Source of the DNA: Ehretia macrophylla
Taxonomy: Eukaryota; Streptophyta; Magnoliopsida; Boraginales; Ehretiaceae
Length of the DNA stretch: 64,000 nucleotides
NCBI GenBank assembly: GCA_037974665.1
Contig: CM075767.1
Location: 88,500,644-88,564,643 of the forward strand
Reading direction: 5' to 3'
The notes beneath the pieces are model-generated. The model saw only the letters and a program-made list of their open reading frames with translations, was not told the origin of the DNA and searched no databases. Below, one piece after another: positions 46,948 through 57,692 of this stretch; position 1 is the stretch's first letter; every line of letters starts with the position of its first letter. Position numbers and translations under genes: made by a program.

Positions 46948-48749
46948 AAGAGAAGATTTGAGCTTCAACAAGGTTTTTGAGCATCTTTTGGTTGATTGCT
47001 AAGGTGAGGGCTAAAACCTTTTGAAAACTCTTCAAAAATTCACATGCATGCTCATAAATGTATGTATTTGCTTCTGTACTTGAGTTATATGGTCGTTCAT
47101 AAGCTTAAACAGCCATGCATGGCAAGATCTTGGCTCGAAAATGATGCTAGGTGAAGTCGAATTGTTGACAGCTCTCTGACCAGTCTGTTTCGAGGTGAGT
47201 TTAGCTAGGCAAATGATGTTGAAAATGCTTGAAAATTGGTAGGTGAATATTTTGGACATTTTGGAACATTTTTCCCAGAAATAGGCCAGAGCTAATTTTG
47301 ACTCTAAAAAGAGAAGATTTGAGCTTCCACAAGGTTTTTGAGCATCTTTTGGTTGATTGCTAAGGTGAGGGCTAAAACCTTTTGAAAACTCTTCAAAAAT
47401 TCACATGCATGCTCATAAATGTATGTATTTGCTTCTGTACTTGAGTTATATGGTCGTTCATAAGCTTAAACAACCATGCATGGCAAGATCTTGGCTCGAA
47501 AATGATGCTAGGTGAAGTCGAATTGTTGACAGCTCTCTGACCAGTCTGTTTCGAGGTGAGTTTAGCTAGGCAAATGATGTTGAAAATGCTTGAAAATTGG
47601 TAGGTGACTATTTTGGACAGTTTGGAACATTTTTCCCAGAAATAGGCCAAAGCTAATTTTGACTCTAGAAAGAGAAGATTTGAGCATCAACAAGGTTTTT
47701 GAGCATCTTTGGTTGATTGCTAAGTGAGGGCTAAAACCTTTTGAAAACTCTTCAAAAATTCACATGCATGCTCATAAATGTATGTATTTGCTTCTGTACT
47801 TGAGTTATGTGGTCGTTCATAAGCTTAAACAACCATGCATGGCAAGATCTTGGCTCGAAAATGATGCTTGGTGAAGTCGAACTGTTGACAGATCTCTGAC
47901 CAGTCTGTTTCGAGGTGAGTTTAGCTAGGCAAATGATGTTGAAAATTCTTGAAAATTGGTAGGTGACTATTTTGGACATTTTGGAACATTTTTCCCAGAA
48001 ATAGGCCAAAGCTAATTTTGACTCTAAAAAGAGAAGATTTGAGCTTCAACAAGGTTTTGAGCATCTTTTGGTTGATTGTTAAGGTGAGGGCTAAAACCTT
48101 TTGAAAACTCTTCAAAAATTCACATGCATGCTCATAAATGTATGTATTTGCTTCTGTACTTGAGTTATATGGTCGTTCGTAAGCTTAAACAACCATGCAT
48201 GACAAAATTTTGGCTTGAAAATGATGCTAGGTGAAGTCGAAATTGTTGACAACTCTCTGACCAGTCTGGTCGAGGTAAGTTTAGCTAGGCAAATGATGTT
48301 GAAAATTCATGAAGATTGGTAGGTGACTAGTTTGGACATTTTGGAACATTTTTCCCAGAAATAGGCCAAAGCTAATTTTGACTCTAAAAAGAGAAGATTC
48401 GAGCTTCAACAAGGTTTTTGAGCATCTTTTGGTTGATTGCTAAGGTGAGGGCTAAAACCTTTTGAAAACTCTTCAAAAATTCACATGCATGCTCATAAAT
48501 GTATGTATTTGCTTCTTTACTTGAGTTATATGGTCGTTCATAAGCTTAAACAACCATGCATGGCAAGATCTTGGCTCGAAAATGATGCTAGGTGAAGTCG
48601 AATTGTTGACAACTCTCTGACCAGTCTGTTTCGAGGTGAGTTTAGCTAGGCAAATGATGTTGAAAATGCTTGAAAATTGGTAGGTGACTATTTTGGACAG
48701 TTTGGAACATTTTTCCCAGAAATAGGCCAAAGCTAATTTTGAATCTAAA
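46948..48749 (+). repeat. Higher-order repeat, copy 3 (units 16-20)
   Basis: 1802 bp with the same ordered variants, except that unit 19 (48029-48388) carries a foreign-looking patch at about 48195-48345. Confidence 0.86.
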
Positions 48750-50552
48750 AAGAGAAGATTTGAGCTTCAACAAGGTTTTTGAGCATCTTTTGGTTGATTG
48801 CTAAGGTGAGGGCTAAAACCTTTTGAAAACTCTTCAAAAATTCACATGCATGCTCATAAATGTATGTATTTGCTTCTGTACTTGAGTTATATGGTCGTTC
48901 ATAAGCTTAAACAACCATGCATGGCAAGATCTTGGCTCGAAAATGATGCTAGGTGAAGTCGAATTGTTGACAGCTCTCTGACCAGTCTGTTTCGAGGTGA
49001 GTTTAGCTAGGCAAATGATGTTGAAAATGCTTGAAAATTGGTAGGTGAATATTTTGGACATTTTGGAACATTTTTCCCAGAAATAGGCCAGAGCTAATTT
49101 TGACTCTAAAAAGAGAAGATTTGAGCTTCAACAAGGTTTTTGAGCATCTTTTGGTTGATTGCTAAGGTGAGGGCTAAAACCTTTTGAAAACTCTTCAAAA
49201 ATTCACATGCATGCTCATAAATGTATGTATTTGCTTCTGTACTTGAGTTATATGGTCGTTCATAAGCTTAAACAACCATGCATGGCAAGATCTTGGCTCG
49301 AAAATGATGCTAGGTGAAGTCGAATTGTTGACAGCTCTCTGACCAGTCTGTTTCGAGGTGAGTTTAGCTAGGCAAATGATGTTGAAAATGCTTGAAAATT
49401 GGTAGGTGACTATTTTGGACAGTTTGGAACATTTTTCCCAGAAATAGGCCAAAGCTAATTTTGACTCTAGAAAGAGAAGATTTGAGCTTCAACAAGGTTT
49501 TTGAGCATCTTTTGGTTGATTGCTAAGGTCAGGGCTAAAACCTTTTGAAAACTCTTCAAAAATTCACATGCATGCTCATAAATGTATGTATTTGCTTCTG
49601 TACTTGAGTTATATGGTCGTTCATAAGCTTAAACAACCATGCATGGCAAGATCTTGGCTCGAAAATGATGCTTGGTGAAGTCGAACTGTTGACAGATCTC
49701 TGACCAGTCTGTTTCGAGGTGAGTTTAGCTAGGCAAATGATGTTGAAAATTCTTGAAAATTGGTAGGTGACTATTTTGGACATTTTGGAACATTTTTCCC
49801 AGAAATAGGCCAAAGCTAATTTTGACTCTAAAAAGAGAAGATTTGAGCTTCAACAAGGTTTTGAGCATCTTTTGGTTGATTGTTAAGGTGAGGGCTAAAA
49901 CCTTTTGAAAACTCTTCAAAAATTCACATGCATGCTCATAAATGTATGTATTTGCTTCTGTACTTGAGTTATATGGTCGTTCGTAAGCTTAAACAACCAT
50001 GCATGGCAAGATCTTGGCTCGAAAATGATGCTAGGTGAAGTCGAACTGTTGACAGCTCTCTGACCAGTCTGTTTCGAGGTGAGTTTAGCTAGGCAAATGA
50101 TGTTGACAATTCTTGAAAATTGGTAGGTGACTACTTTGGACATTTTGGAACATTTTTCCCAGAAATAGGCCAAAGCTAATTTTGACTCTAAAAAGAGAAG
50201 ATTTGAGCTTCAACAAGGTTTTTGAGCATCTTTTGGTTGATTGCTAAGGTGAGGGCTAAAACCTTTGAAAACTCTTCAAAAATTCACATGCATGCTCATA
50301 AATGTATGTATTTGCTTCTGTACTTGAGTTATATGGTCGTTCATAAGCTTTAACAACCATGCATGGCAAGATCTTGGCTTGAAAATGATGCTAGGTGAAG
50401 TCGAATTGTTGACAACTCTCTGACCAGTCTGTTTCGAGGTGAGTTTAGCTAGGCAAATGATGTTGAAAATGCTTGAAAATTGGTAGGTGACTATTTTGGA
50501 CAGTTTGGAACATTTTTCCCAGAAATAGGCCAAAGCTAATTTTGACTCTAAA
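48750..50552 (+). repeat. Higher-order repeat, copy 4 (units 21-25)
   Basis: 1803 bp with the same ordered variants. It is followed by unit 26, which grades into the single-copy LTR at 50913. Confidence 0.88.
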
Positions 50553-50912
50553 AAGAGAAGATTTGAGCTTCAACAAGGTTTTTTAGCATCTTTTGATTGA
50601 TTGCTAAGGTGAGGGCTAAAACCTTTTGAAAACTCTTCAAAAATTCACATGCATGCTCATAAATGTATGTATTTGCTTCTGTACTTGAGTTATATGGTCG
50701 TTCATAAGCTTAATCAACCATGCATGGCAAGATCTTGGCTCGAAAATGATGCTAGGTGAAGTCGAATTGTTGACAGCTCTCTGACCAGTCTGTTTCGAGG
50801 TGAGTTTAGCTAGGCAAATGATGTTTAAAATGCTTGAAAATTGGTAGGTAACTAGTTTGGACAGTTTTCAATATTTTTCCCAGAAATAGGACGAAGCTAA
50901 TTTTGACTCTAA

Positions 50913-52617
50913 GATCCTCAAAATGGCAAATATTTAAAATGTGTCCAAATCTGGAAACCTAGAAAAATGAAGCAGGTTTTGGCATATGCACTGACCTTGT
51001 GGAACGAACCATATTTGACTTAGTAAATGATGTCCAAAATTCATGAAATTTGGTATACTGCTATATTTTTCCGTTTTGGACAATTTTGTCAGAAATGGAC
51101 CAAGGCTAAAACGGACCCTATGGACCTCAAAAACGTCAATTTCTGAAAAGTGTGCAAATCTGGACAGTTTTGTGCTATCTCACTGTTTCGGCTATAACGA
51201 ATGATTCCGAACTCCAATTGATGCAAGGTTTGTTTCTGATTTTAGTTAACTTATTAAGCTTTAATTTTACATCTTATTCACTGAATTTTGAGATTTTTTG
51301 ATTATCCTATTGATTGTGGGAAAACAGCCTATTGCAGAAAATGTTTCACTTAGCTACATGCTTGGAAAATTGTTGTAACCTCTCTTGTGGTACTAATTGT
51401 GTGGAAATGTGATGTTGGGATGTTGTGTGGAATGTTTTGAGTACTTGAGGATGTTTGAATTGAATGATGCATGACTTGAGAATGATTTTGAGATAGACTC
51501 TGAGTTGGGTTGAGGCTCAAATTGCATGAATATACACGAAATGGAAACCCTAATGACTAGGTAGTTTTGCTAAGTTTTGATCATTTGGATGTTGTGCGGA
51601 AATTATATGCTTAGTGGGCTGCCCGTAAATGTCTTATAATTTCAAATGTGATTTTGACCATTGCATGTTGTCAAATAAGTTTTTCTTGCAACCGAACCCA
51701 CGTAGATGTTGTTGCATGTTGAATAATCGTATCACTTGATTACGTGGACTTCGAAATGAGCTATATGGCTTGACTTGCATGTGTTACATGGCTGCCCGTT
51801 TAATGTTCATATGGCTCTATATGCCTTTCAAGTGAAATTACTTGTCTTATCGTGCCTTGTTTGATTACTTGACAACGTGCGATCTTATAACTACTCGGAG
51901 GCGACCTACTTTGTTGTCCTCCTAATGTGATATGTTAAATGTTATAAATGTGCATTGCATACGAGGTTGCAACCTTTCAGTGTGGCATGGTAGTGTTTCA
52001 CGCACGCCAGGCGGCATAGGGCTTGCCGGTGCTACCGTGACTACCATGGTCCAATTCCCTCTCTCGCTTGGCATTCTACCCTCGGAGAGTTGGGTCGTAG
52101 GTTTCGGGGTACATCCGGAGTACACCCAATTGGAAGCGATAAGTGGATTATTGAAGTCGGCCGCAACAATTGTATTGAAATTGAAATTAAGAGCAACTGC
52201 TCACCGTATCCTTGAAATGATTGGTAAATGTATCCGTTACTCGATTTGTTTCATATATTTGCGTACCTTATTATTTGTAATACATGACATGCTTTCAAAA
52301 AGGAGTTTTCATAATTGAACAGGAAAATGAGTTTCAAAATGTATTTCTCGTTTCCCCCTCGCTGAGTTCATAAGGACTCACCCTCTTTTTCATCACAGGT
52401 GAAGAAGAACAGGTACAGGTACCCGAGGACGGTGTGCCTAATGATGAACCCCTGGAGTGATTGCCTGTCATTGTTTGCTTTTCTTGAATGTGGCTACTTG
52501 TGAACTTTATGTTACTTGAAGACTATTTCCTTTATGTTGCTCAATGTTGTGATGTAAAAGACCCTCGTTGTAATTTGGGGTCTAATTTTGGTTTGTACTT
52601 ATATTAAGTAGACTGAT
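50913..52617 (+). other. Single-copy part of LTR C after the tandem array
   Basis: Colinear with the - strand of solo LTR A. It includes GCAGGTTTTGGCATATGCAC, a conserved block with GGAGAGTTGGGTCGTAGG (52084-52101) and the hairpin TGAGTTCATAAGGACTCA (52363-52380) followed by CACAGGTGAAG. The end of this stretch, TTTGGGGTCTAATTTTGG, is close to the 3' part of the LTR. No gene is seen. Confidence 0.8.
52613..52617. repeat. Target-site duplication CTGAT of nested solo LTR D (left copy)
   Basis: The right copy is at 55214-55218. Comparison with the chromovirus LTR (GACTGACGCTAGAC on its - strand) shows an uninterrupted form of the site. Confidence 0.88.
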
Positions 52618-55213
52618 TGTGATAACCCGAACACGACATGCATTTAATGGCATTTAAATTGCATTTAATTAAGTGTTATCTTAAATGTTAGCATTAAATT
52701 TGTGTTTATTTTTAGTTAAACATTTAATTGTAGATTTATTTTCATATTTCTTATAGAAATAATTAAAATAATACTTGAGTTAATTATTTTAACGGAATAT
52801 CACCTACTTTTCATATTTATGTTAATCGGTTTTATTTTTCTTGCATCTTAATGCTCGGTTTTCAATTAAATGAAAAGTAGCTCCAAGACGGAGTAAATTT
52901 TGAAATATGTTACTTTTCGAAAATTATATTTTCTTAAATTCTTTGAGATTTAATTGTTATTCTTTTCTTGTCGCAAAGTGCATAGCATTTCGGGAGCGAT
53001 AGTTAGGAAATGTTTTCCAGTCCTCAGCAAATAGTGAAAACTAGTATTCAGCGTTTAAATTTTGGTGTTTTAATTGTTGTTAGCTAGAATTAATATTACA
53101 TTAGTTATTTTAGCTTTTAAAATGCATAAAATAGGCTAATTTGACCAACTTAGAGAGCTTTGACCAAGACCTTGACCATTTGACTTGTTGTCCTTCTTTT
53201 AAATAAGCATAAAATGGAAAACAAAACAACACAAAATCAGAAAAAAAAGAACAAGGGTTGGCCGAACATGGAGGAGAAGAGAAAAAAAACATTTCAACTT
53301 CAAACTTCAATTTATTCGGGAGAGCTTGTGCGGGGTGGTTTCCGCGGCATCTGGCGTGGTTTTCCTAGCATCTAGGAGCGTCTAAGGTGAGGGTTTCATC
53401 GTTATTTGAAATATTTGTATCTAAACTTTGATTTTTGGATTTTATGCGTAGATCGTTAGTTTAATCGTTTTAATGCTTAAAGAATGTTCCTTGTTGATTG
53501 TAGAACATGTATTTATAGTTTTTTATCATTTTCTGCAGTCGAAAATTGAAATTGCAATTTAGATTGACAAATAAATAGTAAATTGTGAATAGTAAACCCC
53601 CGTTGCGATGAAGTTGCTCCGTTACACGTTCTGTTGATGTAGAAAGGTGCTAGATATGCTAGAATGCCTAAATGTATGGTTTAATTAGATTGTGTAATGG
53701 AAAAACGGAGAACTAAGGCTTAGTGAAAGTTGGGGTCGTTTCGGTCAAGTTTAGAATTTTCTCGATTTGTGTGAAGGCATTGTCGAGGTACGTCATGGAA
53801 GCACTTTTGGTGCAATTGTGACATTGGTTGGGTAATCGATTGAGGTAGTTGTAGTTCAAACGAGCAAAGGGGAAAATCGGGAATTTGCGTGAATTCTAAG
53901 GTAAAGTAGGGTTTCGGGGTCTTTAGACGTGCCTTATGGTGACCTAGGAGGATTGGTGAAATCGGTTTCCAAAACTCGTGGCTTGTTTGGAAGTAGTAGC
54001 GTTTTGATAGTTGGGGTCGATTTATGATTTTGCTTGTTTTTCTTGATATTATGCCTATAGAATGTTTAAATAGCTTGATATGCTTGTTAGAGTTGATTTT
54101 GGTTAGAATGGTTATCAACTGCTGCTATTGCGTGCGAGAGTAACCTACTCTGTTATTCTCCCACGTGTGGCTTTATTGCTCGATTGTTGCATTGTATATT
54201 GTATTGCATTCATAGAGTTAGGGCGGTGTGATGGGCCTCTCTGGGTGGCCTCGGGTTGCCAGTGTTGGTTGCCCTAGCTCCGTGTCCTATTCTCTTTCTC
54301 GCTTGGGTTGCCTCCCAGGGAGATTTGGGTCGTAGAATTGATAGTTACTCCTGGGGTATTCCAAACTGAAGTTATAAGGTGGTTGAGCCGGCACGTCATC
54401 GTTAAAGTCATCGGAATCGTGATCGGTACATTACTCGCTCGAGTGAACCATAGGCTTCAAAGTGTGGTATAGCTTTGATTGATTGTGTTAGTGTTTTCTT
54501 TAATTGTTTATTGTGTTGTTGTTTATATTGAATGCCTTTTTATTTAATGTATTGCTTAACTGTCTTATTTGCATTGCACGACTTTCTTTCTCTCCACCTC
54601 GATATCTGCCTCGCCCTCACTGAGTATACGTGTTGTGTATACTCACTCCTCACCACCACATTTCAGGAAATGTCATGTTAGCTGGAAGTTCATGATTTCG
54701 TGAAAGTTCGTGCTTGAAGAGTTGTCTTGCGTGCCTATGTGGCTTGAGTTGTCAAAGTTGTAAAGAAGTATGCTTTTATGTATTATATGTATTTAATGTT
54801 GAAAAGGAATGTAATTTTAGTTTCATTAGATTGTTGAAGTAGTTTGATAAGTTAGATTATGTATCTAGTTGGTATAGCTTAACTTTAACGCATGTTTGTA
54901 ATGTCCAAAAGAAAAGAGTTAGAAAGGTATGATAGTCTAACTTATGCAATAGGTTGGTATAGTTTAATTGCTAAGCATGAATGTATATTTGCTGGTGATT
55001 GCTTGTTGTGAACCAAGGCTCGGATGGCCTTGAGGTGGTTGAATGTTTGGACATGGTATCGGTCCACTTATATGCTATCGTAAGTTTGCTTTTTTCCTGA
55101 AAATAGGGGAGAGTCCGTCCGTTTTCCCTAAAATTTTTGCCCGGGTTTGGAAGTGGGTTTTGATTAGATTGATTGATAGAACTCCCGGTCTCGAGAGGGA
55201 TCAGGGTATTACA
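52618..55213 (+). mobile_element. Nested solo LTR D of another Ty3/gypsy-like family, 2596 bp
   Basis: Starts TGTGATAACCCG and ends GGGTATTACA, with 5-bp duplications CTGAT (52613-52617 and 55214-55218); outside it LTR C continues without loss. Overall the sequence differs from the other LTRs, but it shares short ordered motifs with them (54134-54660). No internal domains remain. The orientation is set only by this shared module, so the strand is an inference. Confidence 0.85.
54622..54644 (+). promoter_or_regulatory. Hairpin in nested solo LTR D
   Basis: GAGTATAC and GTATACTC form a perfect 8-bp stem with a 7-base loop, followed 26 bp on by TTTCAGGAAATG. It sits where the other LTR family has its TGAGT/ACTCA hairpin. 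The role is unknown; an RNA structure near a splice acceptor in the leader is one possibility. Confidence 0.5.
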
Positions 55214-55218
55214 CTGAT

Positions 55219-55701
55219 GCTAGACATGACACTACTATGATCGTTTTTGCTTTTATTATCCGCTAGTATCTATCATAGGTTATGATGCTCTAGTTAAGGA
55301 CTAAGTAAATGAATTTATCCAATCTTAACAGGTACTCGCTATTAAGCTAAGATCAACAGGTACTTTCGTAACGAGGATAAATAAACAAATGAGACATAGT
55401 ATCGTGTTAGGTTATAAATCAAACGGGATGTCGAAATAACCAATAGGCAATTCAATTGATGGTAAAATAGTAATCTTAGTTGGAAATGAAATTGATATGG
55501 TAAATTTTGAGGCGTTTAGAGAACTAGGTCAAACCAAAGAGCCCAATTACAGCCGTTATGTTATCGGTTTTTCGAAAAATTTTGGAATCTAGGATAAAAC
55601 GTTAAGTGCTAAACCTCCTTGAACGATTAAGTACGTAAAAGGACTTGAATGTTTAGATCGCACCCTAGTCTAACCTTTATAGACCGGGTTGGGGCTTGAC
55701 A
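55219..55701 (+). other. 3' end of solo LTR C
   Basis: The last 483 bp of the outer LTR after the nested insertion, ending GACCGGGTTGGGGCTTGACA. It matches the - strand of the first ~500 bp of solo LTR A. No gene is seen. Confidence 0.85.
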
Positions 55702-55706
55702 CCAGC

Positions 55707-55807
55707 ACTAATGCACCGGATCCTATCAGAACTCCGAAGTTAAGCGTGCTTGGGCGAGAGTAGTACTAGGATGGGTGACCCCCTGGGAAATCCTCGTGTT
55801 GCACCCC
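55707..55807 (+). pseudogene. 5S rRNA gene, copy 37, 3' fragment
   Basis: Bases 19-119 of the split gene, after the right duplication CCAGC (55702-55706). Changes C36T and G102A. The fragments of 18 and 101 bp add up to exactly 119. Confidence 0.96.
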
Positions 55808-56365
55808 CTTTTCAATTTTTTTTGCCCTGGTTAGGGCTGCCAAGATACTTTATCCACCAAATCTCTAATACCGAATCCCATGGAAAATTGGGCAAGACAC
55901 CTTCGCTTCACGTAGAGACTGGGCCCGCAAGTCGAGGGCGTAGGGTTTGTGACCAGGTCTCCGTCGTTCCGGTGCCCATAACTTTTGATCCGTAAGGAGT
56001 TGCGCGTCGCACAGCATACCGTTCCAAAGCGATCTGAGACCTCTACGATGGGGGCAGCGAGCATGCTCGCTGTCCCCGTTTTTCGAGCCCAATATCGAAT
56101 GTTTTCATCAGTTTCAGGCCACTTTTCTTCTTTTGCCCTGTTTTTCCGTCTTGGATCGTACGTCGTGAGCTGTTAAAAGGACGACAACCTGACTCGCGGT
56201 ACATCAGAGGGCCCCACAATGTGTCGATATCAAGTCTTGCGAGGATGCTGCGTTGTTGGAGCAGAGGGGTTGTCGGTAAGCCCATTGGGCCTTTTGAATA
56301 GGCCATCTCTCTAGGCTGGCACTGTGAACCGTTAACACATATAGGAATTGTGCCCTTAACATGAC

Positions 56366-56484
56366 GGGTGCGATCATACTAGCACTAATGCACCGGATCC
56401 CATCAGAACTCCAAAGTTAAGCGTGCTTGGACGAGAGTAGTACTAGGATGGGTGACCCCTAGGGAAGTCCTCGTGTTGCACCCC
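56366..56484 (+). rRNA. 5S rRNA gene, copy 38
   Basis: Changes: C15T, G48A, G66A, C95T, T96A. C15T is shared with the left fragment of its neighbour copy 37. Confidence 0.95.
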
Positions 56485-57042
56485 TTTTTCAATTTTTTTT
56501 GCCCTGGTTAGGGTTTCCAAGATACTTTATCCACCAAATCTCTAATACCAAATCCCACGGAACATTAGGCAAGACAACTTCGCTTCACGCAGAGGCTGGG
56601 CCTGCAAACCGAGAGCGTAGGGTTTGCGACCAGGTCTCCGTCGCTCTGGTGTCCATAACTTTTGATCCGCAATGAGGTACGCGTCCCACAGCATCCGGTT
56701 GCAAACCACTTTGAGAGCTCTACGCCGGGGGCAGCGAGCGTGCTCGCTGTGCCCGTTTTTGGATCCCAAAATCGAACGTTTTCATCAGTCTCAGGCCATT
56801 TTTGTTCGTTTGCTCTATTTTTCCATCCCGGATCGTACGTCGTTAGCTGTTAAAAGGACGACAACCTGACTCGCGGGACATCAAAGGGCCCAACAATGTG
56901 TCGATATCTCGTCTTGCGAGGATGCTGTGTTGTTGACGCAGATGGGTTGTCGTTAAGCCCATTGGGCCTTTTGAATGGGCCATCTCTCTAGGCTGGCACT
57001 GTGAACCGTTAACACATATAGGAATTGTGCCCTCAACATGAC

Positions 57043-57161
57043 GGGTGCGATCATACCAGCACTAATGCACCGGATGCCATCAGAACTCCGAAGTTAAGCG
57101 TGCTAGGGCGAGAGTAGTACTAGGATTGGTTACCCCATTGGAAGTCCTCGTGCTGCACCCC
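57043..57161 (+). rRNA. 5S rRNA gene, copy 39 (diverged)
   Basis: Changes: C34G, T63A, G85T, G89T, C95A, G97T, T111C. Box C has four changes, so function is unlikely. Confidence 0.92.
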
Positions 57162-57692
57162 CTTTTCAATTTTTTTTGCCCTGGTTAGGGTTGCCAAGAT
57201 ACTTTATCCACCAAATCTCTATTACCGAATCCCACGGAACATTGGGCAAGACAACTTCGCTTAACGTAGATGCCGGGCCCGCAAACTGAGGGCGTAGGGT
57301 TTGTGACCAGGTCTCCGTCGCTCCGGTGCCCATAACTTTTGATCCGTAAGGAGTTACGCGGCGCACAGCATACCGTTGCAAAGCTCTTTGAGAGCTCTGT
57401 GATGGGGGCAGCTAGTTTGCTTGCTATGCCCTTCTTTGGAGCCCAAAATCGAACGTTTTCATTAATTTCAAGCCACTTTTCTTCTTTTGCTCTGTTTTTT
57501 CATCCCGGATCGTACGTCGTGAGCTGTTAAAAGGTCGACAACCTGACTCGCCGTACATCAGAGGGACCTACAACGTGTCGATATCACATCTTGCGAGGAT
57601 GCTGCGTTGTTGAAGCGGATGGGTTGTCGTTAAGCCCATTGGGCCTTTTGAATGGGCCATCTCTCTAGGTTGGCACTGTGAACCGTTAACAC

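Larger units (their letters stand above)
41534..50912 (+). repeat. 26-unit tandem array of a 361-bp repeat inside solo LTR C
   Basis: Units of 359-362 bp follow without spacers, starting near 41534, 41895, 42256, 42617, 42979, 43340, 43701, 44062, 44423, 44783, 45144, 45505, 45866, 46226, 46587, 46948, 47309, 47668, 48029, 48389, 48750, 49111, 49472, 49832, 50192 and 50553. Each runs from AAGAGAAGATTTGAGC to TTTTGACTCTAA. The same segment is present once in solo LTR A and in both chromovirus LTRs. The left flank (GGAAAAGAGAAG) and unit junction (CTAAAAAGAGAAG) share AAAAGAGAAG, a likely start point for the first duplication. Most units carry two CATGCATG palindromes. No coding function is apparent. 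Confidence 0.95.
40625..55701 (+). mobile_element. Solo LTR C (same group as LTR A), expanded to 15.1 kb, inside 5S copy 37
   Basis: Starts TGTGAGGCCTGACCCC and ends TTGGGGCTTGACA on the + strand, flanked by CTAGC (40620-40624) and CCAGC (55702-55706), a 5-bp duplication with one mismatch. There is no gag, pol, primer-binding site or polypurine tract, so it is a solo LTR. It is colinear with solo LTR A apart from two expansions: a 361-bp tandem array at 41534-50912 (one unit in the other LTRs) and a nested solo LTR at 52618-55213. Without the extra repeat units and the nested element about 3.45 kb remains, the expected LTR size. Confidence 0.9.

Noticed and set aside
41618..50533. Repeated 85-codon reading frames on the - strand of the 361-bp array
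   Set aside because: The unit length is not a multiple of three, so frames do not continue between units. The same frame exists in single-copy LTR sequence, and no known domain or start context is seen.
41534..50912. CRISPR-like array
   Set aside because: The units are contiguous 361-bp repeats with no unique spacers, in plant DNA.
51932..52318. A 126-128 codon reading frame conserved between LTR C and LTR A (11078-11458, - strand)
   Set aside because: Looked like a possible LTR-encoded protein. Comparing the two, I find about twice as many amino-acid-changing as silent differences, and the chromovirus LTRs do not keep the frame, so selection on a protein is not supported.
53720..54118. 132-codon reading frame on the - strand of nested LTR D
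   Set aside because: Low-complexity composition, no recognisable domain, inside a noncoding LTR.
40625..55701. Helitron or DNA transposon for the large insertion
   Set aside because: TG...CA ends, 5-bp target duplication and colinearity with neighbouring LTRs identify a solo LTR.
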